A stretch of DNA of 64,000 nt from the NCBI RefSeq assembly GCF_900113135.1, contig NZ_FOOH01000010.1, positions 1 through 64,000 on the forward strand. The letters run 5' to 3'. The notes below the pieces were generated by a model. The model saw nothing but the letters and a program-made list of their open reading frames with translations. It did not search any database and was not told where the DNA came from. The translations under genes and the position numbers were made by a program. Positions 7,877-16,015 of this stretch are shown in pieces (the stretch's first letter is position 1; each line of letters starts with the position of its first letter). The DNA comes from Salegentibacter agarivorans (lineage in GTDB: Bacteria; Bacteroidota; Bacteroidia; Flavobacteriales; Flavobacteriaceae).

Positions 7877-9216
7877 AGAAAGTCTTAATCAAGAACGCGA
7901 AGATTGTAAACGAGGGTAAAATTAAAGAAGCCGATGTTTTTATTGAAGGTGGAATAATTGTGGAAATTGCCGAAAGCATTAGCGCCAAATCCCCAGATGT
8001 ACAAATCTTTGATGCCGAAGGAACCCATTTGTTGCCTGGTGTAATAGACGATCAGGTGCATTTTAGGGAGCCGGGGCTTACCCATAAAGAAAACATAGAA
8101 ATGGGATCTCGCGCGGCTGTGGCTGGCGGAATTACTTCATTTATAGAAATGCCCAACACGCTTCCGCAAACTACCACCATAGAAGAATTAGAAAAGAAGT
8201 TTGAATTGGCTGCAGCAAAATCTTATGCCAATTATTCTTTTATGTTTGGCGGTACTAACGATAACCTGGAAGAAATTCTAAAAGTAGATCCTAAAACCAC
8301 AGCAGCTTTAAAACTGTTTTTAGGTTCTTCTACCGGAAATATGCTGGTAGACGACGAAAAAACATTAGAGCAAATTTTCTCAAAATCTCCATTGTTAATC
8401 GCTGTGCATTGTGAAGACGAAGAAACCATTAAAAAGAATCTTGAGGAATGTATAGATCGCTATGGCGATGATATTCCAATTGAATTGCATCCACAAATTA
8501 GGAGCGAAGAGGCTTGCTATAAGTCTTCATCCAAAGCGGTAGCTTTGGCCAAAAAAACCGGGGCGAGATTACACGTTTTTCACGTTTCTACAGCAAAGGA
8601 GCTAAGTTTATTCAGCAATAAAAAGAAACTTAAAGACAAAAAAATTACGGCCGAGGTTTGTATACATCACCTGTGGTTCAATGATTCTGATTATAAGAAA
8701 AAAGGAACTTTGATTAAATGGAATCCTGCGGTTAAAACTAAAAAGGATCAGGAGGCTTTAATGAAAGCTTTAAACGATGATCTTTTGGATGTGGTAGCTA
8801 CAGACCATGCTCCGCATACTAAAGAAGAAAAGAAAAATGTATATACCAAGGCACCCAGTGGTGGCCCGTTGGTACAACATTCGCTTGCTGCAATGTTACA
8901 GTTCTACCATCAGGAGAAAATTTCTTTAGAAAAGATTGTAGAAAAAATGTGTCATAATCCGGCTATTTTGTTTGAGATAAAAGATCGCGGATTTATTAGA
9001 GAGGGTTACAAAGCCGATTTGGTGCTGGTAGATCTAAATGCGCCGTGGGCTGTACAGCCAGATAATATTCAGTATAAATGTGGCTGGTCTCCTTTTGAGG
9101 GGGTAACTTTTAAATCTAGGGTTACACATACTTTTGTGAACGGTAATTTGGTGTATAAGAATTTTAAACATCAGCCTTTTGCGAATGTGGCAGAGCGTTT
9201 GCAGTTTGACAGATAA
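7873..9216 (+). CDS. pyrC: Dihydroorotase
   Basis: Third step of pyrimidine synthesis: reversible cyclisation of carbamoyl-aspartate to dihydroorotate. 447 residues, amidohydrolase superfamily TIM barrel with flanking beta-sandwich. Motifs seen are the metal-site region DDQVHFREPG (about residues 59-68), HCEDE near 180, FHVSTAKEL near 238 and the catalytic ATDHAPHT (about 312-319). In the first motif the usual HxH is QxH, so one expected metal-ligand His is Gln. I recall this as typical of the Bacteroidota type, but a paralogous amidohydrolase remains possible. It overlaps the previous gene by 4 nt and is followed one base later by the DUF4296 gene. Confidence 0.88.
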   Translation: MKKVLIKNAKIVNEGKIKEADVFIEGGIIVEIAESISAKSPDVQIFDAEGTHLLPGVIDDQVHFREPGLTHKENIEMGSRAAVAGGITSFIEMPNTLPQTTTIEELEKKFELAAAKSYANYSFMFGGTNDNLEEILKVDPKTTAALKLFLGSSTGNMLVDDEKTLEQIFSKSPLLIAVHCEDEETIKKNLEECIDRYGDDIPIELHPQIRSEEACYKSSSKAVALAKKTGARLHVFHVSTAKELSLFSNKKKLKDKKITAEVCIHHLWFNDSDYKKKGTLIKWNPAVKTKKDQEALMKALNDDLLDVVATDHAPHTKEEKKNVYTKAPSGGPLVQHSLAAMLQFYHQEKISLEKIVEKMCHNPAILFEIKDRGFIREGYKADLVLVDLNAPWAVQPDNIQYKCGWSPFEGVTFKSRVTHTFVNGNLVYKNFKHQPFANVAERLQFDR

Positions 9217-9217
9217 T

Positions 9218-9745
9218 ATGTGTAAAAAATTCTTCTTCCTGTTTTTTATAGGTGCGGCATTTGCTGCCTGCCAGAATATTGATGAATCTGAAAGGCCAGA
9301 AAATCTTATTCCTGAAGATAAAATGATAGATATAATTGCCGAAGTTTCCATAATGCAATCGGCCAGGAATTTTAATAAGCGTATGTTCGAAAATACCGGG
9401 ATTAGAGGCCAGGAATATATCTTCGAGAAATACGATATAGATAGCGTTCAGTTTAAGCGTAGCAACGATTATTATGCCGATAACTTTGAAATTTATCAGC
9501 GCATCTACGATAGTGTAAAGAATCGTTTTGAAAAATTAAAAATTGAGCTAGATACACTGCAAAAGCAAGAACAACGAATTAAAGATTCTATTGCAAAAAT
9601 AAGACGTGATTCACTGGGAGTGGAAAAAGATTCTTTAAACCCTGATAAGGAAATTGAAGAAATTTCTGATTCCTTAGTTAAAAAAAAAGATTCGCTTAGC
9701 ATGAGCGTTATAGACAGTTTGCCTCCACCAAGATCGCGAGACTAA
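9218..9745 (+). CDS. DUF4296 lipoprotein
   Basis: A 175-residue lipoprotein when started at the ATG at 9218. The frame is open to 9179, but that would overlap the dihydroorotase and bury the signal peptide. The N-terminus MCKKFFFLFFIGAAFAAC is a lipoprotein signal with the acylated Cys at residue 18. A DUF4296 helical domain follows (about residues 28-105, with DKMIDIIAEVSIMQSA), then a long charged coiled-coil-like tail of Lys, Asp and Ser ending in prolines. Function is unknown; location should be the periplasm or outer membrane. It is one base after the dihydroorotase stop, so is in the same operon. Its 3' end overlaps the convergent epimerase gene by 4 nt. Confidence 0.85.
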   Translation: MCKKFFFLFFIGAAFAACQNIDESERPENLIPEDKMIDIIAEVSIMQSARNFNKRMFENTGIRGQEYIFEKYDIDSVQFKRSNDYYADNFEIYQRIYDSVKNRFEKLKIELDTLQKQEQRIKDSIAKIRRDSLGVEKDSLNPDKEIEEISDSLVKKKDSLSMSVIDSLPPPRSRD

Positions 9746-10755
9746 GATTTGTCCTGTTTGTAGAATTTAGCTGTTTCTGCAATTACATTTTTTATTGGGG
9801 TGAATTCAAAACCCAGGCTTTCTTTAATTTTTTTGGTTGAATATTTTGAATGTTGGAAAAGGGTTCTTACCGTATTTTTGGTAATTTGTCTTTTTGCGCC
9901 AAAAAATCCCCCAATTTTCTGAAAAAACCAACCTACCCAAAGCATCCATTTTTTGAGCGCTTTTTTAGGTGCAGTTCTATTCAATTCAATTGCAGTTTGC
10001 TCAAAAACAGATTTAAAACTTATATTTTTAGAAACCAGGATATAAGCTTCATTTTTTATTTCAGCTTCCATTAGCTGTTGCATTACATTTACTACATCTT
10101 TTACCCCCACAAAACCGGCTATTTTGGGAAAATGATAGTTCATTCCTTTATCAATTTTAGAAAAAATTTGACCCGTGCCTTCTTTCCAAAAGCCTGGTCC
10201 TATAATAATTCCGGGTTTTACTATTACCGTTGGTACGCCTTCTTGCGAGCCTCTCCAGGTTTCGATTTCGGCACCGTATTTAGAAATTGCATAATCGCTA
10301 TGGTCTTCTTCGGGGTTCCACATAGCGCGCTCGTTAATCTCTTTGTTGTTTAAACTTCTGCCAAGTGCAGCAACACTGCTAACATAGCACAGTTTTTCAA
10401 TTTTAAAAGCAACACAAAGGTTTACGATGTTTGCAGTGCCTTCAATATTTATTTTTCGCAGCTTTTTATCATCTGCGGGATCAAAGGAAACAAGCGCAGC
10501 ACAGTGGTAAACGTATTTTATATTTTCAAACGCTTTATTTAGTTGAGGTACGTTGGTGATATCTGCTTCAAACCATTCAATTTGTTGGAATAAGCTTTTG
10601 GCTTCTTCAGTAGAAGTATAATAGTTGAAAACGTGCTCAACCGCTGCGAGGTCGCTATTTTTTCGGTGAAGAGCCCTAACTTTTTTTCCGGCTTTTAATA
10701 AATTCAGCAATAAATGTGAACCTACAAGTCCGGTGCCGCCTGTAACTAAAATCAT
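9742..10755 (-). CDS. NAD-dependent epimerase/dehydratase (extended SDR)
   Basis: A 337-residue extended short-chain dehydrogenase/reductase. The Rossmann signature VTGGTGLVGSHLL is at residues 4-16, the catalytic pair YxxxK is in DYAISKYGAE (about residues 153-162), and a preceding Ser region VSSVAALG is near 123. The C-terminal third binds the substrate and is variable. Similar flavobacterial proteins are annotated as nucleotide-sugar epimerases or dihydroflavonol-reductase-like enzymes; the substrate cannot be told from sequence. Monocistronic, convergent with the DUF4296 gene and sharing the four bases CTAA with it, which supply both stop codons. Confidence 0.85.
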   Translation of the reverse strand: MILVTGGTGLVGSHLLLNLLKAGKKVRALHRKNSDLAAVEHVFNYYTSTEEAKSLFQQIEWFEADITNVPQLNKAFENIKYVYHCAALVSFDPADDKKLRKINIEGTANIVNLCVAFKIEKLCYVSSVAALGRSLNNKEINERAMWNPEEDHSDYAISKYGAEIETWRGSQEGVPTVIVKPGIIIGPGFWKEGTGQIFSKIDKGMNYHFPKIAGFVGVKDVVNVMQQLMEAEIKNEAYILVSKNISFKSVFEQTAIELNRTAPKKALKKWMLWVGWFFQKIGGFFGAKRQITKNTVRTLFQHSKYSTKKIKESLGFEFTPIKNVIAETAKFYKQDKS

Positions 10756-10882
10756 GTGGTAAATATACCAAAACCACTTAGGAAAAATAAGAGTTTATGG
10801 TATCTTTACTCGATAGTTGAGATTTAATCTCCAAAATTTTCCAAAAAATCTAAATATTATTTCGTAAAACGGGTTCGGTGAC

Positions 10883-10912
10883 TTGCTCCGAGCTTATTTA
10901 CTATTATTTTTG
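10883..10912 (+). promoter_or_regulatory. tyrS promoter
   Basis: TTG (10883-10885), 19-nt spacer, TATTTTTG (10905-10912): a full match to the Bacteroidota promoter consensus, 18 nt before the tyrS ATG. Confidence 0.75.
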
Positions 10913-10930
10913 AGCAAAATTATTTGAATT

Positions 10931-12226
10931 ATGAATAAGAACTTTGTAGAAGAACTTACCTGGAGAGGTATGGTGCATGATGTCATGCCTGGAACCGAAG
11001 ACCATTTAAAAGAAGGAATGCGTGCTGCTTATGTGGGCATAGACCCAACGGCCGATTCCCTGCATATAGGCCATCTTGTGAGCGTGATGATGCTTAGACA
11101 TTTTCAGCTTTGCGGGCATAAACCTTTTGCTTTAGTGGGTGGTGCTACAGGAATGATTGGTGATCCATCAGGGAAATCTGCAGAACGAAATTTGCTTGAC
11201 GAAAAAACCTTACGGCACAACCAGCAGGCTATAAAAAACCAGCTTTCTAAATTTCTTGAATTTGGAAAAGAAGAGGAAAATGCTGCCGAAATGGTAAATA
11301 ATTACGACTGGATGAAAAATTTCAGTTTTCTGGAATTTATTCGTGATGTGGGGAAGCATATTACGGTAAATTATATGATGGCCAAAGATTCGGTTAAAAA
11401 GCGCTTATCTTCTGATGCTGCCGAGGGAATGTCTTTTACCGAATTTACTTACCAGTTGGTTCAGGGTTACGATTTTCTGCATTTATTCAGGGAAAAAGAT
11501 TGTACGCTGCAAATGGGCGGTAGCGACCAGTGGGGAAATATCACGACCGGTACCGAGATGATTCGCCGTATTGGAAATGGAAAAGGCTACGCTTTAACCT
11601 GCCCGCTAATTACAAAGGCTGATGGGACTAAATTTGGGAAAACCGAAGGCGGAAATGTTTGGTTAGATCCAAACCGTACTTCTCCTTATAAATTCTACCA
11701 ATATTGGTTAAACACCAGTGATGTTGATGCTGAAAAATATATCAAGATCTTTACATTGTTAAGTAAAGCCGAAATAGATAAAATTGTTGACGAGCATAAA
11801 GAAGCGCCTCATAAACGTGTGCTTCAGAAAACTTTAGCCGAAGAAATTACGGTAATGGTTCATTCTCGAGAAGATTTTGAGAACGCGGTAAAAGCTTCTG
11901 AAGTCCTTTTTGGAAAAAGTACCGCAGCCGATTTAAAATCTTTAAATGAAGCTACATTTTTAGATGTATTTGAAGGCGTACCACAAGCTGAAGTAGCTAA
12001 AGCCGAAATAGAAGAAGGCCTGGATATGATCGCGGCTTTATCGGCAAAAACTAATTTTCTGCAATCAAATGGTGAAGCCAGAAGGGCTCTTAAAGAAAAT
12101 TCAGTTTCTGTAAATAAGGAGAAAGTAAAGGAAGATTATACCATCACTCCGCAAGACCTTATTAATGATAAATATGTAATTATTAATAAAGGAAAGAAGA
12201 ATACCTATATTATAAGGGCAATTTAA
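10931..12226 (+). CDS. tyrS: Tyrosine--tRNA ligase
   Basis: Class I aminoacyl-tRNA synthetase that charges tRNA-Tyr. 431 residues, the bacterial TyrRS length. The HIGH motif appears as HIGHL (about residues 41-45), the tyrosine pocket near [11 protein letters not shown], and the KMSKS loop as KFGKTEGG (about residues 234-241). The C-terminal 70 residues form an S4-like RNA-binding domain. A textbook promoter lies at 10883-10912, so it is its own transcription unit. A 31-nt hairpin at 12253-12283 follows. Confidence 0.97.
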   Translation: MNKNFVEELTWRGMVHDVMPGTEDHLKEGMRAAYVGIDPTADSLHIGHLVSVMMLRHFQLCGHKPFALVGGATGMIGDPSGKSAERNLLDEKTLRHNQQAIKNQLSKFLEFGKEEENAAEMVNNYDWMKNFSFLEFIRDVGKHITVNYMMAKDSVKKRLSSDAAEGMSFTEFTYQLVQGYDFLHLFREKDCTLQMGGSDQWGNITTGTEMIRRIGNGKGYALTCPLITKADGTKFGKTEGGNVWLDPNRTSPYKFYQYWLNTSDVDAEKYIKIFTLLSKAEIDKIVDEHKEAPHKRVLQKTLAEEITVMVHSREDFENAVKASEVLFGKSTAADLKSLNEATFLDVFEGVPQAEVAKAEIEEGLDMIAALSAKTNFLQSNGEARRALKENSVSVNKEKVKEDYTITPQDLINDKYVIINKGKKNTYIIRAI

Positions 12227-12252
12227 GCTGCTGGTTGGTTTAATAAAATACA

Positions 12253-12283
12253 AAGCCCCACAAACAGGACGTTTATGGGGCTT
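12253..12283 (+). terminator. Hairpin downstream of tyrS, weak terminator
   Basis: AAGCCCCA (12253-12260) pairs perfectly with TGGGGCTT (12276-12283), with an additional inner AAAC/GTTT pairing. No T tract follows, so termination would be inefficient or factor-dependent. Confidence 0.4.
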
Positions 12284-12465
12284 GCAACTAACTAACCAAT
12301 CTAATATGAAAAAATTTCACTTAGCCTGTAAGACTTATTTTAATCATAATTCATCTTACATTTAATAAGACGAGAAAACTGCTTAAAATTTACATGCTTT
12401 AATAAACTTTAACTATAAAGCACTGATCTTTAAGTTTTTATTGGCGAATGTTGATAGCAGAAAGC

Positions 12466-13443
12466 TTATAGAATTAGAAGGTTGCATCCCCGAATATCAC
12501 TATTATCAAATCTTCCAAGAATTTCAGTTTGATCTTTCTGGATTTTTCTGCCTAAATCCTGGGTAGCAATAAATGAACAAGAGTTAAAATTAGCCAGGTC
12601 TATTACATTGATTCCGCCTGTTTTATGCGCTGGGAGATAGCTTAGCGCATCTTCGGCATCACGAATAAGAATCTTCATCCAGGGTGGAGTATCAAAAATT
12701 CCGTCTCCCTTTGAATAGGCTTGCGAAAGTAACTCGGTCATTCCGTATTCACTATGAATCTTTTCTACTCCAAAACCTTGAGAAAGAATTTGATGCAGTT
12801 CTGCTCTAATCATTTCTTTACGCCGGCCTTTCATCCCACCGGTTTCCATAATAGTAGTGTTCTTTAAGTTGAAATCGTAATTTTCAACTAAATCGAGTAG
12901 GGCGAAAGATACGCCTAGAAGAAGAATATTTTTTCCGCTTTTGTCTAGTGCTGAAAGTTTCTTTTGAAGGTTCTCAAGTTCGTCCAGGTAAAATCCGCTT
13001 TCAGGATATTTGCTTCGTTCTATAAGGCTATCGGCCATATAGATTAGCGAAGAGCCCCGGCGTTCTAAATAAGAAGGTAAAAGCGCTAAAACTACCATTT
13101 CTTCGGGTTTCCCGTAGAAAAGTTCAAAAGCTTTTAAAAAACTTTGCTCGTAAACCTTTAAATTGGTTACGTAATGTTTACTGGTGGTTAAACCGGTAGT
13201 GCCGCTACTGGTGAAAATTATTTCTTCTAAGGCTAAACCAGAAATTACCTTTTTCTTTTTGAAAAATTCTATAGGTAGAAATGGAATCTGTTCAAGAGCT
13301 TGAACATTTTTGGGATTCCGATTTAATAACTCGCAAAACTCCCGGTAAACCTTAGTATGCTGATATTGATAAGAAAATACTTCAAGAGTAATTTCATTAA
13401 AATCTTTCTGATTAGAAATATTAAAAATTCTTTCAGATAACAT
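12466..13443 (-). CDS. LuxE/PaaK-like acyl-protein synthetase family protein
   Basis: A 325-residue member of the ANL-related LuxE family (acyl-activating, AMP-forming). The adenylate motif is FTSSGTTGLTTSKH (about residues 78-91), and HSEYGMTELLSQAY (about 234-247) is the conserved Tyr-Gly-Met-Thr-Glu region of ANL enzymes. The C-terminal subdomain is shorter than in true acyl-CoA ligases. No fatty-acid reductase genes are nearby, so a luciferase-type role is unlikely; activation of an acyl or aryl acid is possible but the substrate is unknown. It lies 60 nt downstream of the T9SS-tail gene on the same strand. Confidence 0.78.
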   Translation of the reverse strand: MLSERIFNISNQKDFNEITLEVFSYQYQHTKVYREFCELLNRNPKNVQALEQIPFLPIEFFKKKKVISGLALEEIIFTSSGTTGLTTSKHYVTNLKVYEQSFLKAFELFYGKPEEMVVLALLPSYLERRGSSLIYMADSLIERSKYPESGFYLDELENLQKKLSALDKSGKNILLLGVSFALLDLVENYDFNLKNTTIMETGGMKGRRKEMIRAELHQILSQGFGVEKIHSEYGMTELLSQAYSKGDGIFDTPPWMKILIRDAEDALSYLPAHKTGGINVIDLANFNSCSFIATQDLGRKIQKDQTEILGRFDNSDIRGCNLLIL

Positions 13444-13503
13444 TCTCGTGGTTAAATTTAGAGAGGCGAAGTTAAGAATTCTAGGAAATGCGTGAAGTTT
13501 GCA

Positions 13504-13848
13504 TTATCGCACCACTAATTTTCTGGTGGCAGAGGCTTCTTCTTCCTTGATTTTTAGAATATAAATTCCTGCACTAAGTGAAGAAACGTCAAGTTCTTTT
13601 CCTCTTAATTTGGTGCGTTGTACAGGTTTACCCAAAACATTGTAAATCTGGATTTCCTTTTCTTTATTTTGGGAAGTACTAATATAAACTTTCCCGTTAG
13701 TAACCGGGTTAGGGTATATAGATAGGCCCTCTATGGGAATTTCGGTTTTATTCCCCGAGCTGGTAGTATCCTGCGCATTCACTGCATTTGGCGCAGAGAA
13801 TGTGAGGAAAATAGCTAATATGAAAGTATAGAAGTAGTATTGCTTCAT
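13504..13848 (-). CDS. Short secreted protein consisting mostly of a T9SS type A sorting domain
   Basis: A 114-residue protein with a signal peptide (residues 1-25, cleavage after the AVNAQ region) and, after about 15 linker residues, a complete Por-secretion-system type A C-terminal domain: LSIYPNPVTNGKVYIS, IQIYNVLGKPVQ, LSAGIYILKI and a terminal RKLVVR. There is essentially no cargo domain. The protein would cross the inner membrane by Sec and the outer membrane by the type IX system. It may be a remnant of a larger secreted protein, or a free-standing CTD of the kind seen in many flavobacterial genomes. No frameshift is obvious upstream. Confidence 0.85.
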   Translation of the reverse strand: MKQYYFYTFILAIFLTFSAPNAVNAQDTTSSGNKTEIPIEGLSIYPNPVTNGKVYISTSQNKEKEIQIYNVLGKPVQRTKLRGKELDVSSLSAGIYILKIKEEEASATRKLVVR

Positions 13849-13937
13849 TCTTTAATATCGAGGTTTATACAAAACTACAATAAAATTTCAAAAACGATGC
13901 CAGAATTATTGTGTATTTAATCATAATGTTATATTAA

Positions 13938-13966
13938 AAAAGGCTGCCCTTATCGGCAGCCTTTTC
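13938..13966 (-). terminator. Terminator of the TonB receptor-lipoprotein operon
   Basis: Perfect 11-bp stem AAAAGGCTGCC/GGCAGCCTTTT (13938-13948 with 13955-13965), 6-nt loop, T-rich on the minus strand. It lies 38 nt beyond the lipoprotein stop. Confidence 0.85.
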
Positions 13967-14003
13967 TTTGGCTAATACATAATTATTTAATAATGAGAAT
14001 GCA

Positions 14004-15974
14004 CTATTCTACCCAGCTAAACATTGCTACATCTACCGTAGCATCGGTTTCGTAAGTATCTTCCAGGGTAGCAGTTTCTCCTTCAGTCTGAATTCCAGAA
14101 AGATCTGTTCTGGTTTCTTCAGCAATATCAATAGCAGTTTCGTACCCAGAAAGTGAAAGTCCTGTGATTGTAGCGCCAGATTGTGCCTTAAATTGTAAAG
14201 CTACTCCACCGGTTTCTGAAACCGCAGTGAAGTTTTCAACTGTAGGGTTTCCATTTACACCGTCAGCTTCAATCGCAGTAGAAAAGTTTTCTATGGTATG
14301 GTAAACATAAGTGTTTGTTACGGCACCATTCCAACCTTCTGTCCAGTCTACAGCATCATCTTCGTTATTTTCCAAATAAAGGTTAGTTGCAGAAACCGAT
14401 CCTCCAAAGAATTCAACTCCGTCGTCAGAACCATTTAAGATAGCAATGTTTTCGATATTGGTTTCAGAACCAACTGCGTAAAGGGAAAGCCCGTTGTATT
14501 GGGATTCTGAATTTATTTGCGCTCCCGCATCTGCAAGTATAAGATACTCGATAGAACCTGAATTGTCTTCAGGATCGTCACCACCGTAGATAATACCGCC
14601 AACTTCTGCAGTTGCATCAATACCGGCTGTAGTTTCTGCATTACCTGCAATTACAAGTCCGCCCCAGCTTCCAGGTGCCCCAGAAGTAGAAGACATAACT
14701 ACAGGTTTTTCTTCAGTTCCCTGGATGTCTATCATTGCTCCCTTTTGAACAACTAGATAAATGCTAGTTCCATCGTCATTATCATCACTTCTTGCAGTAA
14801 TTTTAGTTCCTGCAGGAATAGTTAAGGTCGCACCTTCCTCTACTGAAACCACACCGTTAATGATGTATTCTGAATTTCCATCTAATGAGAAATCTTCATC
14901 TATAGTTCCGGGTAGAACAGAAACTCTACCACGGTTGTCTACCCAATCAAACATCGCGGGGTCTACGGTTTGAGCTTCAGAATAATCCAAATCCAATTCT
15001 GCGGTAGCACCGTTTAACTGTATTCCGGAAAGGTCGGTTCTTGTTTCTTCAGCGATATCTAAAGCGGTATCGTATCCAGAAAGTGATAGACCAGTAATAG
15101 TTGCCCCCGATTGTGCTTTAAATTGTAAGGCAACACCACCGGTAGAAGAAACTGCGGTGAAGTTCTCGATAGTAGGATTTCCATCTACACCATCTGCCTC
15201 AATTGCAGTAGAGAAGTTTTCAATACTGTGTAGTACGTAAGTATTTGTAATGGTACCGTTCCATCCCTCTGTCCAGTCTACAGCATCATCTTCGTTATTT
15301 TCTAAATAAAGATTAGTAGCAGTAACTGAACCTCCAAAGAATTCAATTCCATCATCAGAACCATTTAAGATCGCAATATTTTCTATAGTTGTTTCAGATC
15401 CTACTGCGTAAAGAGAGATCCCGTTGTATTGTGATTCTGAATTAATTTGCGCACCGGCATCAGAAAGTACAAGGTATTCTATTGAACCCGAATTGTCTTC
15501 AGAATTGCTTCCACCATAGATAATACCCCCAACTTCTGCAGTAGCATCAACACCAGCAGTGCTTTCAGCATCACCGGCAATTACGAGTCCGCCCCAGCTT
15601 CCTCGTTCACCGTTAGAAGACCTCATAACTACCGGAGCCGAAGATGTACCCTGAATGTCTATCATCCCTCCTTTTTGTACTACGATATACACTCCTGTCG
15701 CGTCTTCATCTGTATCAGCAACAATCTCGGTTCCAGCGGGAATTGTTAATGTCGCTCCCGATTCTACTGAGTAAACACCGGTAAGATTGTAAATTTCACT
15801 CGCGTCTAACACGCGGTCATCTTCAAGGTTGCCGTTAAGTTCTGTGCCTTCAGGGGTTGGGGTTGGATCGTCGCCATCCAGTCTTTCAAAATCATCGTCA
15901 GAGCTACACCCTGAAATTGCCAGCCCTAGAGCAAGGGCCAAGGTTGGTAAAAACCGGTTTTTAAAATTTTTCAT
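14004..15974 (-). CDS. Outer-membrane beta-helix lipoprotein with two tandem repeats
   Basis: A 656-residue surface or periplasmic lipoprotein: signal peptide with lipobox (acylated Cys at residue 23 in ISGCSSDDD), an acidic Pro/Thr linker, then two copies of a roughly 308-residue module (about residues 49-345 and 355-656). Each copy contains GATLTIPAGT, GSWGGLVIAG, EVGGIIYGG, AVGSET, GSDDG.EFFGG, NNEDDAVDWTEGWNG and FKAQSGATITGLSLSGY. The pattern of short beta strands and Asp/Gly turns suggests a right-handed parallel beta-helix, with many acidic loops that could bind Ca2+. The two copies are about 85% identical by eye. It is 41 nt downstream of the TonB-dependent receptor in the same operon and may serve as its surface partner in place of a SusD protein. 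Ligand unknown. Confidence 0.85.
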   Translation of the reverse strand: MKNFKNRFLPTLALALGLAISGCSSDDDFERLDGDDPTPTPEGTELNGNLEDDRVLDASEIYNLTGVYSVESGATLTIPAGTEIVADTDEDATGVYIVVQKGGMIDIQGTSSAPVVMRSSNGERGSWGGLVIAGDAESTAGVDATAEVGGIIYGGSNSEDNSGSIEYLVLSDAGAQINSESQYNGISLYAVGSETTIENIAILNGSDDGIEFFGGSVTATNLYLENNEDDAVDWTEGWNGTITNTYVLHSIENFSTAIEADGVDGNPTIENFTAVSSTGGVALQFKAQSGATITGLSLSGYDTALDIAEETRTDLSGIQLNGATAELDLDYSEAQTVDPAMFDWVDNRGRVSVLPGTIDEDFSLDGNSEYIINGVVSVEEGATLTIPAGTKITARSDDNDDGTSIYLVVQKGAMIDIQGTEEKPVVMSSTSGAPGSWGGLVIAGNAETTAGIDATAEVGGIIYGGDDPEDNSGSIEYLILADAGAQINSESQYNGLSLYAVGSETNIENIAILNGSDDGVEFFGGSVSATNLYLENNEDDAVDWTEGWNGAVTNTYVYHTIENFSTAIEADGVNGNPTVENFTAVSETGGVALQFKAQSGATITGLSLSGYETAIDIAEETRTDLSGIQTEGETATLEDTYETDATVDVAMFSWVE

Positions 15975-16015
15975 AATTTAAGTTTTAATAAAAATAGAAT
16001 GGTTAATATTTATGG

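Noticed and set aside
12305-12364. 19-codon frame (MKKFHLACK...) after tyrS, preceded by an A/C-rich leader typical of Bacteroidota genes
   Set aside because: Too short to support; possibly a gene remnant or leader, but no downstream gene on the same strand.
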